Shown here piece by piece: positions 1-5,760 of a DNA stretch of 9,063 nucleotides. Source of the DNA: Pyrinomonadaceae bacterium (GTDB lineage Bacteria; Acidobacteriota; Blastocatellia; Pyrinomonadales; Pyrinomonadaceae); the NCBI GenBank assembly GCA_013812565.1, contig JACCTF010000812.1:1-9063 (forward strand). The letters are read 5' to 3'. Each line of letters starts with the position of its first letter. Within the stretch, counting starts at the first letter, position 1. Both the position numbers and the translations under genes were made by a program. Under the pieces are notes generated by a model. The model searched no databases and was not told the origin of the DNA. It saw only the letters and a list, made by a program, of their open reading frames with translations.

Positions 1-49
1 GAGTGAAAGCTGTTTTGCTTGTCACTCGTCACTTGTCACTCGTCACTGA
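1..49. repeat. Heptad tandem repeat (family A), cut by the window edge
   Basis: Four consecutive 7-base units are seen on the plus strand at 22-28, 29-35, 36-42 and 43-49 (tcactcg, tcacttg, tcactcg, tcactga). On the minus strand they read AGTGACG/AGTGACA alternately. Bases 1-9 (gagtgaaag) can pair with 18-27 (cttgtcactc, one bulged base) around an 8-base loop, so an opposite arm probably continues beyond the left edge. The repeat overlaps the 3' end of the MBL-fold gene: the stop codon (36-38) lies inside unit three, and the last codons (I-S-D-E) are made from repeat bases. The units resemble heptamer STRR sequences known from cyanobacteria in design, not necessarily in origin. Confidence 0.75.
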
Positions 50-803
50 TTTGGAGTTCGTCGTAAGCAAACTCGACGCTGTGGGGCAGTAGCACGGAGT
101 CGCGTGCGTGTTTGATGTCGTGCGCCAGGTGCGTTAGGTAAGTGCGGCGCGGATTGAGTTCTTTGACGAGTGCGAGAGCACGTTCGATGTTGAGGTGCGT
201 CGGGTGCGCCCTTATGCGAAGGCAGTCGAGCACCAGCACGTCGAGATTGCGTAAGGACTCGATTGACATCGCCGGGATTTCGCTTAAATCTGTTGCGTAG
301 GCGAAATCATTGAAGCGGTAGGCTAAGACCGGCAGACGCCCGTGGATCACTTCCAGCGGGGTCACTTCCAAATCCGGGCCTAAGCAGAACTGTGCTCCGG
401 CCTCCACGGTGTGCGCCATAATTTGTGGTAGGCCGCCGCCGAAATGTGATGACTCAAAGACGTACTGGAAGATGCGGCGGATGTCGCGCCAGGAGCGCTC
501 ACTGGCATAGACGCCGAGCGCGCCGTGACGGAAGTTCAAAGGCCTGATGTCATCAAGGCCAAATATATGATCAGCGTGACAGTGGGTGATCAAGACAGCG
601 TCGAGCTTGCAGAGGCGCTGCCGCAAAGCTTGCTGACGAAAATCCGTCGAGGTGTCAACGAGGATGTTTTGATCTTGATGTTGGATGAGCACCGAAACCC
701 GCAGACGCTTGTCGCGCGGGTCATCAGATGTGCATGTTTCGCATTCGCATCCGAGGGACGGCACGCCTGTCGAAGTACCAGTGCCGAGGAAGGTAAGCTT
801 CAT
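36..803 (-). CDS. PhnP-like metallo-beta-lactamase-fold hydrolase
   Basis: A 255-residue cytoplasmic protein of the metallo-beta-lactamase superfamily, in the PhnP-like group. The N-terminus has the LGTGTSTGVP strand-loop, then a C-x-C-x2-C cluster (C19, C21, C24) that in PhnP binds a structural zinc. The active-site motif is T-H-C-H-A-D-H (H74, H76, D78, H79) followed by the GLDDIRPLNF segment. Further likely metal ligands are H154 (VIHGR), D172 (ATDLSEIP) and H225 (YLTH). PhnP itself is a cyclic ribosyl phosphate phosphodiesterase of the C-P lyase pathway, but no phn genes are near, so the substrate here is unknown; a phosphodiester is a fair guess from the family. The ATG overlaps the stop of the upstream DUF1844 gene (ATGA, 4 bases) with no clear Shine-Dalgarno, which suggests translational coupling. 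Its last codons and stop fall in a heptad repeat, so the C-terminus may have shifted. Confidence 0.9.
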   Translation of the reverse strand: MKLTFLGTGTSTGVPSLGCECETCTSDDPRDKRLRVSVLIQHQDQNILVDTSTDFRQQALRQRLCKLDAVLITHCHADHIFGLDDIRPLNFRHGALGVYASERSWRDIRRIFQYVFESSHFGGGLPQIMAHTVEAGAQFCLGPDLEVTPLEVIHGRLPVLAYRFNDFAYATDLSEIPAMSIESLRNLDVLVLDCLRIRAHPTHLNIERALALVKELNPRRTYLTHLAHDIKHARDSVLLPHSVEFAYDELQISDE

Positions 804-1426
804 CTGCCGCCGGTGATGTCGCCGCCCGTAAATCCGCGCGGCGAAGCGGCAGATGCCGGCCGCGCTCCGGCGAAGGAAACATACTGCATACGCAATTCCG
901 CGACGACGCCTTCCAGAATCTGTTGTTCCTGCGCCGAAAGGCTGCCTTGTGTTTTCTGCCGCAGCACGGCCAGCAGATCAATGCAGTGTTTGGCGAGCGG
1001 CAAATCAACATCGCCCGCACTCATCTCCGGATGCTCGGTCATCCCGAGGGCGGCCGCAGCGGGTTGAGCGATGAACATCACAAGGTTGACGAAGGGCGTC
1101 GGATCACCTGCCCCACCAGGCATTTCGCTCTGAGGGTGCGGCGTCGCCTCCTGTTCCAGCGTCGCAGCGGAAGCACGTGCCGAGCCTTGCGCAGAGGTCT
1201 TGGTTGACGCAGTTGACCTCGGCCTCTCGGCGACTTCGCTTGCGGTTGTATCCGTCTCTAACAAAGCGCTTTGATATGGCATGTACGACGCTTCGATGAC
1301 TTCGCCTGCACCGGTGGGCGTTTCAATCGCTGTCGGTTCCGGGCGCTCGGCATCATCGCGCGGCGTGCCGTCGTTATTGAAAAGGCGACGATCAGTAATC
1401 TTAAAAGTTGGTTTTTCTTCGCTCAT
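800..1426 (-). CDS. DUF1844 domain protein
   Basis: A 208-residue protein without signal peptide or membrane segment. Three parts are visible. Residues 1-25 are a conserved-looking start (FKITDRRLFNNDG) typical of acidobacterial DUF1844 proteins. Residues 26-107 are low-complexity, rich in Ala, Thr, Ser, Pro and Glu, and probably disordered. Residues 108-184 are the DUF1844 helical domain (PFVNLVMFIA, then GDVDLPLAKHCIDLLAVLRQKT, ending QILEGVVAELRMQYV). The tail is Gly/Ala-rich. The molecular role of the family is not known to me. It is the first gene of a two-gene unit with the MBL-fold hydrolase, overlapping it by four bases, so the two products are probably made together. A weak Shine-Dalgarno (AGGAA) lies about 13 bases before the ATG. 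The family call is firm; no function can be given. Confidence 0.88.
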   Translation of the reverse strand: MSEEKPTFKITDRRLFNNDGTPRDDAERPEPTAIETPTGAGEVIEASYMPYQSALLETDTTASEVAERPRSTASTKTSAQGSARASAATLEQEATPHPQSEMPGGAGDPTPFVNLVMFIAQPAAAALGMTEHPEMSAGDVDLPLAKHCIDLLAVLRQKTQGSLSAQEQQILEGVVAELRMQYVSFAGARPASAASPRGFTGGDITGGR

Positions 1427-1658
1427 AATTGCATTTGAATTCCTGATCGTTGTCGCGACGATAACGCTCAGGCGTGTACTTGTTCAATTTGGGAATCTTC
1501 AATCTTTTTGAGGGCGGATGGTAGCACCTTCAGATGTAGGCTCGCAAGAAGTGGCAAGTGAGAAGAAGCGCAGCCTGGTTTGCCTCGCCAAAGGCAATCC
1601 ACGTAGAATCTGGAACTCTGTCGCGAATACTAAAAACTCCTGATTGAACTTAAATTAC
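1427..1658. promoter_or_regulatory. Divergent spacer between the DUF1844 gene and mazG
   Basis: About 230 bases separate two divergently read starts, so promoters for both directions must lie here, but I cannot point to a convincing -35/-10 pair on either strand. There is a small stem, TTGCCT at 1580-1585 with AGGCAA at 1592-1597 around a 6-base loop; it has no T run and is not a terminator. A short purine-rich 7-base periodic stretch lies at 1544-1571. No open reading frame here looks real. Confidence 0.4.
1544..1571 (+). repeat. Degenerate heptad repeat, possible remnant of family A
   Basis: Four imperfect 7-base units can be laid out at 1544-1550, 1551-1557, 1558-1564 and 1565-1571 (gcaagaa, gtggcaa, gtgagaa, gaagcgc). 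The middle two resemble the GTGACAA/GTGACGA words at the left edge of the window. No facing arm is visible. The match is short and purine-rich, so chance is a real alternative. Confidence 0.35.
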
Positions 1659-2501
1659 ATGCCTGCTTCCTTTAAAGACCTGGTCGCCTTGATGGCCCGC
1701 CTGCGCTCACCCGAAGGGTGCCCGTGGGATCGCGAACAAACTTACCAGAGCCTTGCGCCGATGCTTCTCGAAGAAGCTTATGAAGCTTTTGAGGCAGTCG
1801 AAGAAGCGCGTGAAGGCCACCCCGAAGAACTCCGCGATGAACTCGGCGACCTTCTGTTTCAGATTGTCTTCTATGCGCAGGTCGCTGGCGAGCGCGGCGA
1901 ATTTACAATCGATGATGTGGTGGAAGCGATCCACTCCAAAATGGTCCGCCGCCATCCGCATGTTTTTGGCGATACACAAGCGCGCGACTCTGCGGAAGTT
2001 CTGCGCAACTGGGAAGCGATCAAAGCAGAAGAGAAGCGCCAGAGCGGATCAAACGCGAAGCCGAGCAGAGAGGCTGACGCCGATGCGTCTCTGCTCGATG
2101 GCGTCTCAACAAAAGCGCCGGCGTTGATGGAAGCGCACCAACTTTCCACCAAAGCGGCGCGCGTCGGTTTTGATTGGCAGCGACTCGAAGACATCTTTGC
2201 AAAGCTTCACGAAGAGATCGAGGAACTTCACCAGGCAATCAGCGAGCAGGCTCGATCTGAAGCGGGAGACGAAACGCGTGTGCGCGAAGAGGTGGGGGAT
2301 CTGCTGTTTGCCGTGGTCAACATCGCACGCCATCTCCAAGTTGAACCCGAAGCCGCGTTGAAGTTAACCAATCGCAAGTTTCGTCGGCGCTTCCGTTATG
2401 TCGAACAAGGAGTACGCGCTGAAGGCCACGCGCTCGACAAAGCGACGCTCGATGAAATGGAATCGTTGTGGCAGGAAGCCAAGAATAGCGAACAGCACTG
2501 A
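1659..2501 (+). CDS. mazG: Nucleoside triphosphate pyrophosphohydrolase MazG
   Basis: MazG hydrolyses nucleoside triphosphates to monophosphate and pyrophosphate in the cytoplasm; in E. coli it cleans the nucleotide pool and lowers (p)ppGpp. The 280-residue product has the two-domain layout of full-length MazG. Domain 1 has [15 protein letters not shown] (15-28), the metal-binding helix [14 protein letters not shown] (36-49) and [14 protein letters not shown] (61-74), then RRHPHVFGD (97-105). Domain 2 has KAARVGFDW (165-173), HEEIEEL (184-190) and [16 protein letters not shown] (210-225), ending with [12 protein letters not shown] (238-249), all standard. The linker around 127-147 is longer and more polar than in E. 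coli. I chose the ATG at 1659 because the protein then begins as family members do. A TTG at 1644 adds five residues and directly follows an in-frame stop. Neither start has a clear Shine-Dalgarno. The gene stands alone on this strand and ends at a strong terminator. Confidence 0.95.
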   Translation: MPASFKDLVALMARLRSPEGCPWDREQTYQSLAPMLLEEAYEAFEAVEEAREGHPEELRDELGDLLFQIVFYAQVAGERGEFTIDDVVEAIHSKMVRRHPHVFGDTQARDSAEVLRNWEAIKAEEKRQSGSNAKPSREADADASLLDGVSTKAPALMEAHQLSTKAARVGFDWQRLEDIFAKLHEEIEELHQAISEQARSEAGDETRVREEVGDLLFAVVNIARHLQVEPEAALKLTNRKFRRRFRYVEQGVRAEGHALDKATLDEMESLWQEAKNSEQH

Positions 2502-2534
2502 CGCAACCGTTTTAATTCACCGCTTGCTTCGATG

Positions 2535-2578
2535 AAAAACAGAGAGGCTCGTCCGCGCGGACGCGCCTCTCTGTTTTT
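2535..2578. terminator. Bidirectional intrinsic terminator between mazG and the M48 peptidase gene
   Basis: Bases 2535-2548 (AAAAACAGAGAGGC) pair perfectly with 2565-2578. After one mismatch (2549/2564) the stem continues, 2550-2554 with 2559-2563, closed by a GCGC tetraloop. The stem ends in A5 on the left and T6 (2574-2579) on the right, so it offers a hairpin plus U-tract in both directions. It sits 33 bases after the mazG stop and 29 bases after the M48 stop on the other strand, as expected for shared termination of convergent genes. Confidence 0.93.
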
Positions 2579-2607
2579 TACTCACAACTTGAGACGAAAC
2601 CGTGCTG

Positions 2608-4044
2608 CTACCCGTTAAGTTGAATGGTACGCAGTATCTCCTGGAACGTTTTTTGGTAAGCGCCTTGTTCCGCTTGCGGCGCGAAGGCGATCATGTAGAA
2701 GAGCCCGCCGTTGCGCAACATGGTGGTGTAGACGGTGACGACTTCGGGTCGTCGGGTCGCTTCATTGGTGTTATTGAGGACTATTGCCAGCGCATTGCGC
2801 CCGGCAATCTCACCGCGCCGGTAGCTGCCCTGTGGGCGCAAATTCGGATTGCCCTGCGTTAAGGCGTTGATATACCCATCCGTCGCTTGTTGCAGATTGC
2901 TGCTTGCAGCCTGCGCGACCCCAACCATCACGCCGTGCGTGAAAACGGTTTGTCCCTGCACTTGGCCGTAAGCCCCCTCGGGCGCAAAGGTCACGGAGCC
3001 TTCGCTGCCGCCAAGTTCACGCCAGTTATCCGGCACATTGACGCGGAAGATGTCGCCGCCCGTGTAGGTTCGATAGCGTGTTGAAGGATACTCGACGCGA
3101 CCCTGCGGAACCCGGTCGGGACCGCTGTTTTGTGGATTGCGCTGTCCGTTCTGCGCAATCTCTTGCATCGACGGCGCGCGCCCCATGCCGCGCAGACGCG
3201 ATTGAATGCGGCTGAACTGCGCAGTCTCTTGAATCGGAGCACGGTCAACGCGCAGCAGCGCGGCTTCCTGATTAATCCGCTCGTAGCGGTTGCCGGGATT
3301 CGGGTGGGTGCTTAGCCATTCCGGGCCACCGCGTCCGCCGCCCGATTCGCGTTCAATCGTGCGGAACATGTTTGCTAAATCGCGCGGATCATAACCGGCG
3401 CGCGCCATAATCTGTGCGCCGAGAATGTCGGCCTGCGTCTCATACTCGCGGCTGTACTTAGTGATGTAGGCCATGGAACCGAGTTGGCCCGCCTGCGCGG
3501 CAACGTTGCCGAGCGTGCCGCCGAGAATCGCGCCGCCGATTGCGCCGATGATTGAGGGCAACTGGGCCTTTGGACTTCCGGCTTTAGTCGCCTGCGCGGT
3601 GCCGTGCCGTAGCGCGACGTGGCTGATCTCGTGAGCCATCACGCCCGCCATCTCGCCTTCGGAGCGGGCCGCTTCGATCATTCCTCGATTGACATACATC
3701 GGGCCGCCCGGCAGGGCAAAGGCGTTAATGTCACGCGCATTGACAACCTTGAAGGAATACCTAAATTCGGGATGCTGAAACTGGCTTGGAATGGCGCTGG
3801 CTAAACGCTGCCCGATTCGCTGGACGTAATCAGTTACGTCACCGTCGCGTAGGATCGGCATTTGCTGCTCTACCTGAGCGGCAGCTTGACGGCCAGCTTG
3901 AACGTCGTCCTGTGGCTTATAGCGGTTGCCGGGGGGTTTGATCGGGGTTTGCCCGAAGGTTGTAAGCGGCGTCACAAAGATGGCGACGGCCATCAACCAT
4001 GCGACTAATCTCTGTGGGCTGTGGCGTTGATTGCTCAATCTCAT
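2608..4044 (-). CDS. Secreted M48-family zinc metallopeptidase with a C-terminal PsbP/Mog1-like domain
   Basis: A 478-residue exported peptidase. Residues 1-31 look like a signal peptide (RLVAWLMAVAIFVTPLTTFG, then QTP); there is no lipobox cysteine. The M48 domain spans about 47-266: NAFALPGGPMYVNRGMI (107-123), the zinc motif H-E-I-S-H (138-142), a glycine-rich hydrophobic stretch (162-190) and YSREYETQAD (197-206) with E202 as the likely third ligand, then WLSTHPNPGNR (243-253). This layout resembles BepA/LoiP-type periplasmic peptidases, which degrade misfolded envelope proteins; that role here is inferred. Residues 270-325 are Gln/Pro/Arg-rich linker. Residues 328-478 form a separate domain (FRVNVPDNW, later GRNALAIVLNN and LFYMIAFAPQ) with the pattern of PsbP/Mog1-like folds. 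The ATG has a strong Shine-Dalgarno. It appears to be a single-gene unit ending at the shared terminator. Confidence 0.93.
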   Translation of the reverse strand: MRLSNQRHSPQRLVAWLMAVAIFVTPLTTFGQTPIKPPGNRYKPQDDVQAGRQAAAQVEQQMPILRDGDVTDYVQRIGQRLASAIPSQFQHPEFRYSFKVVNARDINAFALPGGPMYVNRGMIEAARSEGEMAGVMAHEISHVALRHGTAQATKAGSPKAQLPSIIGAIGGAILGGTLGNVAAQAGQLGSMAYITKYSREYETQADILGAQIMARAGYDPRDLANMFRTIERESGGGRGGPEWLSTHPNPGNRYERINQEAALLRVDRAPIQETAQFSRIQSRLRGMGRAPSMQEIAQNGQRNPQNSGPDRVPQGRVEYPSTRYRTYTGGDIFRVNVPDNWRELGGSEGSVTFAPEGAYGQVQGQTVFTHGVMVGVAQAASSNLQQATDGYINALTQGNPNLRPQGSYRRGEIAGRNALAIVLNNTNEATRRPEVVTVYTTMLRNGGLFYMIAFAPQAEQGAYQKTFQEILRTIQLNG

Positions 4045-4345
4045 TTATTTGTCTCCTCCGCACCACGATCTTCCTGGCGCGCTGACTTCCTTGGATTTAG
4101 GAGCGACACGCCCCACTTCGTTTCCAGCAAAAGGCTTTGTCGCTCTTCTCGCGGATCATACACTCGAAGAAATGTTTCTGTTAGCTTGCTTTATTTGTAC
4201 ATGGGGGAGAGGATTTTGTCTCTGTCGAACAGCCGCAAAATTTGCAGCATAATTACCTGGCTCGTTTTTGATGAATGCTAAAGCAACCAGGTTCGCTCGA
4301 CTGCCGGGGCGGCGACGTTTAGCTTAACACAAAACAGAGGTTAGA
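4045..4345. other. Upstream region of the M48 gene, no gene seen
   Basis: About 300 bases without a credible gene. It must carry the M48 promoter on the minus strand, but I see no clear -35/-10 pair. An 8-base inverted pair (GAGCGACA at 4101-4108 with its complement at 4138-4145, 29-base loop) and a small palindrome (gcaaaatttgc, within 4235-4247) are present and may be chance. Plus-strand open frames of 73 and 86 codons cross it but start inside the M48 gene and resemble nothing I know. Confidence 0.5.
4053..4059 (-). promoter_or_regulatory. Strong Shine-Dalgarno of the M48 gene
   Basis: Read on the minus strand, GGAGGAG lies eight bases before the ATG at 4044. It is the strongest ribosome binding site in the window and fixes the start of the M48 peptidase, in agreement with the signal peptide. 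Confidence 0.85.
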
Positions 4346-4461
4346 AAGTAAGAGGGCAGAGTACGAAGTACGGGGTTCGAAGTTAAAGGAGCGTCGAAGG
4401 AACGTCGCGCGTGCGCGACTTAAAACTCTACGCTTCGAACTCCATACACTGAACTGTTACG
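4346..4461. repeat. Heptad-repeat hairpin (family B) downstream of the DUF4870-like gene
   Basis: The left arm holds 7-base units beginning at 4361, 4368, 4375 and 4382 (GTACGAA, GTACGGG, GTTCGAA, GTTAAAG). The right arm, read on the minus strand, has units in the same style, for example GTTCGAA at 4440-4434 and GTATGGA running into it from 4447. The 7-base phase holds over at least six units (4420-4461). The arms face each other imperfectly around a small GC-rich palindrome (GTCGCGC at 4404-4410 and GCGCGAC at 4413-4419). The right arm ends 14 bases past the stop of the membrane-protein gene. No tight T run follows in the direction of transcription, so it is not a textbook terminator. Confidence 0.75.
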
Positions 4462-4474
4462 TTAAAAACCTTGT

Positions 4475-5149
4475 TTACTTTCGCGGTTCGATCTGATCGT
4501 TAAGTCTTTTTGTGATGTCGGCGAGCGGTTCAAGATTGTGCGGCTCACCTTTCCAGACACGAACCATCGAGACAATCAGAAAGATCAAGGAGGCGACTGA
4601 AAACAGCGTCCACAGAAGGCTTAGCAGCGTTGCCGAGAAACCACCAAGCGTGTTGTCAACGAAGAAGTTGGCGATGCGGAAGAGAAATCCTCCGGCGAGA
4701 ATAGCAAGCTGCAACGCCAAGCCTTGCGCGGCGTGAAAGCGCGTGCGCACCTCGTTTCTGGGGACAAGGAAAAGTTCGAGCGCGGCAATCACCCCGCCGA
4801 TGTAAAAGGGCACGTAGGGCAGCACCATGGCGATGTTCTCCTGCAAACCTATGCCCGGCACTGTGCGCGTTGAAGGGGTAGAAATAACGGAAGGGTTAAC
4901 GGGTCTTGTGGCGTTGCTGATTGATGCGGTCGGAGGTTGTTGAACCGGCGAATCAAAGACGGAAGGATAAGGCGACGAACCAACTGGTTCGTCATAACGG
5001 CGCGTCGAAGCTTCCGCCGTTTCGTTCTGCCGGGCTTGTTGGTTCGACGTGTGCGCCAATTCACGCGTCGCGCCGCGCACCTCTTCCGTATGCCTGACAA
5101 AGTCCGGGTCGAGTGGATCGGTGTCGTACTTACTTCTCTTATCTACCAT
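4475..5149 (-). CDS. DUF4870-like small membrane protein with a disordered N-terminus
   Basis: The product (224 residues from the ATG at 5149) has two halves. Residues 1-100 are charged, then Pro/Ser/Thr-rich, without hydrophobic segments, and probably cytoplasmic and unstructured. Residues 103-200 form a compact membrane domain with three or four hydrophobic segments (about 104-128, 142-162 and 171-197) and the RTRFHAAQGLALQ motif (135-147) typical of DUF4870/Tic20-like proteins. No enzymatic residues can be seen and the function is unknown. Start choice is open. A GTG at 5194 overlaps the JAB gene stop (GTGA) and would add 15 residues through coupling. The ATG at 5149 has a partial Shine-Dalgarno (AAGAG, 5-base spacing) and gives a more natural N-terminus, so I prefer it. 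Either way it follows the JAB gene closely and is probably co-transcribed. Confidence 0.8.
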   Translation of the reverse strand: MVDKRSKYDTDPLDPDFVRHTEEVRGATRELAHTSNQQARQNETAEASTRRYDEPVGSSPYPSVFDSPVQQPPTASISNATRPVNPSVISTPSTRTVPGIGLQENIAMVLPYVPFYIGGVIAALELFLVPRNEVRTRFHAAQGLALQLAILAGGFLFRIANFFVDNTLGGFSATLLSLLWTLFSVASLIFLIVSMVRVWKGEPHNLEPLADITKRLNDQIEPRK

Positions 5150-5190
5150 AAGCACTCTTACGAAACGACGCTCTGCTGAGTTCAAAATTA

Positions 5191-5616
5191 TCACTCATCA
5201 ATAACACAATACTCCGCTTCTTCCCACCGCCCTTCGCTTTCAAAGAGGCGGAAGGCACGCAGCACGCTCTTATCCTCGCACCAGCCGATGATGAAGTAGA
5301 TCGCCGAAGGGTAGTAAGCCATCCGCACATCTGTCTTTGACGGCACAGGATCACACGCGCGCGGGTGAGAATGATAAATCCCTAAAAGCTGCTCACGACG
5401 CTCGCGCATCATTCGCTGGGCGGCGAACAAATCCTCCGGCGCTGCCTCGTAAGCGACCAGCGAATTGCTTGCCGTATTGCGCAGTCGGTAGACGCTTTGC
5501 ACAACCATCTCGTGCCCTTCTTCTCGCCCACCTATCAGCCCGCAGCACTCCGCAGGACTTGCTTCACGCGCGTGCACACGAATCTCATCAACATGCGTGC
5601 GCCGGAGTGTGAAGAT
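5191..5616 (-). CDS. JAB/JAMM (M67-family) metallopeptidase, apparent non-standard start
   Basis: A small, complete JAB-domain zinc hydrolase of 141 residues counted from the proposed ATC codon at 5616. The JAMM signature is intact: glutamate E23 in PAECCGLIGG, H82-S-H84-P, then S93 and D96 (S-K-T-D). Members of this family remove C-terminal adducts from ubiquitin-like or sulfur-carrier proteins (Mec of mycobacteria cleaves CysO-cysteine), but no ThiS/MoaD-like or E1-like gene is in the window, so the substrate is unknown. The first ATG/GTG/TTG in frame is a GTG at 5577 (128 residues), which cuts into the helix that normally precedes the glutamate. Codons upstream to 5616 encode TLRRTHVDEIRVHARE, which fits the family, and a Shine-Dalgarno AAGGGAG sits six bases before ATC. 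A CTG at 5622 is a less well-spaced alternative. It lies between aspS and the membrane-protein gene, overlapping the latter by four bases if that gene uses its GTG. Confidence 0.85.
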   Translation of the reverse strand: MFTLRRTHVDEIRVHAREASPAECCGLIGGREEGHEMVVQSVYRLRNTASNSLVAYEAAPEDLFAAQRMMRERREQLLGIYHSHPRACDPVPSKTDVRMAYYPSAIYFIIGWCEDKSVLRAFRLFESEGRWEEAEYCVIDE

Positions 5617-5622
5617 AGGCAG

Positions 5623-5629
5623 CTCCCTT
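5623..5629 (-). promoter_or_regulatory. Shine-Dalgarno AAGGGAG for the JAB gene
   Basis: On the minus strand AAGGGAG is followed by six bases (CTGCCT) and then ATC TTC ACA. No ATG, GTG or TTG lies at a normal distance. The nearest in-frame standard start, the GTG at 5577, is 45 bases away, with no Shine-Dalgarno of its own that I can see. This site is the main evidence for a start near 5616. It lies just beyond the arm of the heptad hairpin that ends at 5635. Confidence 0.6.
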
Positions 5630-5634
5630 CAGTG

Positions 5635-5756
5635 GAACGATGAACGCGGAACGATGAGCGATGAATATGAGAGACAAAATCCAACACCAAAACGATGGCC
5701 GCCGTCGTTCATTCTGATTCTTAACTTCATCGTTCCGCGTTCATCGTTCATCGTTT
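5635..5756. repeat. Heptad-repeat hairpin (family C) between aspS and the JAB gene
   Basis: A perfect 23-base inverted repeat: 5635-5657 pairs with 5727-5749. The left arm is built of 7-base units at 5635, 5642, 5649 and 5656 (GAACGAT, GAACGCG, GAACGAT, GAGCGAT). The right arm has the same words on the minus strand, with one further unit (AAACGAT) to 5756, ending only four bases from the aspS stop. The 69-base middle includes a smaller inverted pair around 5691-5709. On the minus-strand transcript the left arm ends five bases before the JAB Shine-Dalgarno. There is no T run after it, so it is not an ordinary terminator. Confidence 0.88.
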
Positions 5757-5760
5757 CGCT

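Noticed and set aside
525..1067. Plus-strand open frame of 180 codons
   Set aside because: It lies antisense to the MBL-fold and DUF1844 genes, which have clear family motifs, and its product looks like a reverse-strand shadow (Cys/Arg/Ser-rich, no known motif).
1580..1597. Stem-loop upstream of mazG as a terminator
   Set aside because: Six pairs only, no T run, and no gene ends nearby.
1644..1658. TTG start at 1644 for mazG
   Set aside because: It directly follows an in-frame stop and adds five residues with no family support; the ATG at 1659 gives the usual N-terminus.
4101..4145. 8-base inverted pair as a regulator site for the M48 gene
   Set aside because: The loop is long (29 bases), the stem is short, and it lies 57 bases or more from the start codon; chance is likely.
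4021..4281. Plus-strand open frames of 73 and 86 codons upstream of the M48 gene
   Set aside because: They start inside the M48 gene on the other strand, have no Shine-Dalgarno, and resemble nothing known. A small protein cannot be fully excluded.
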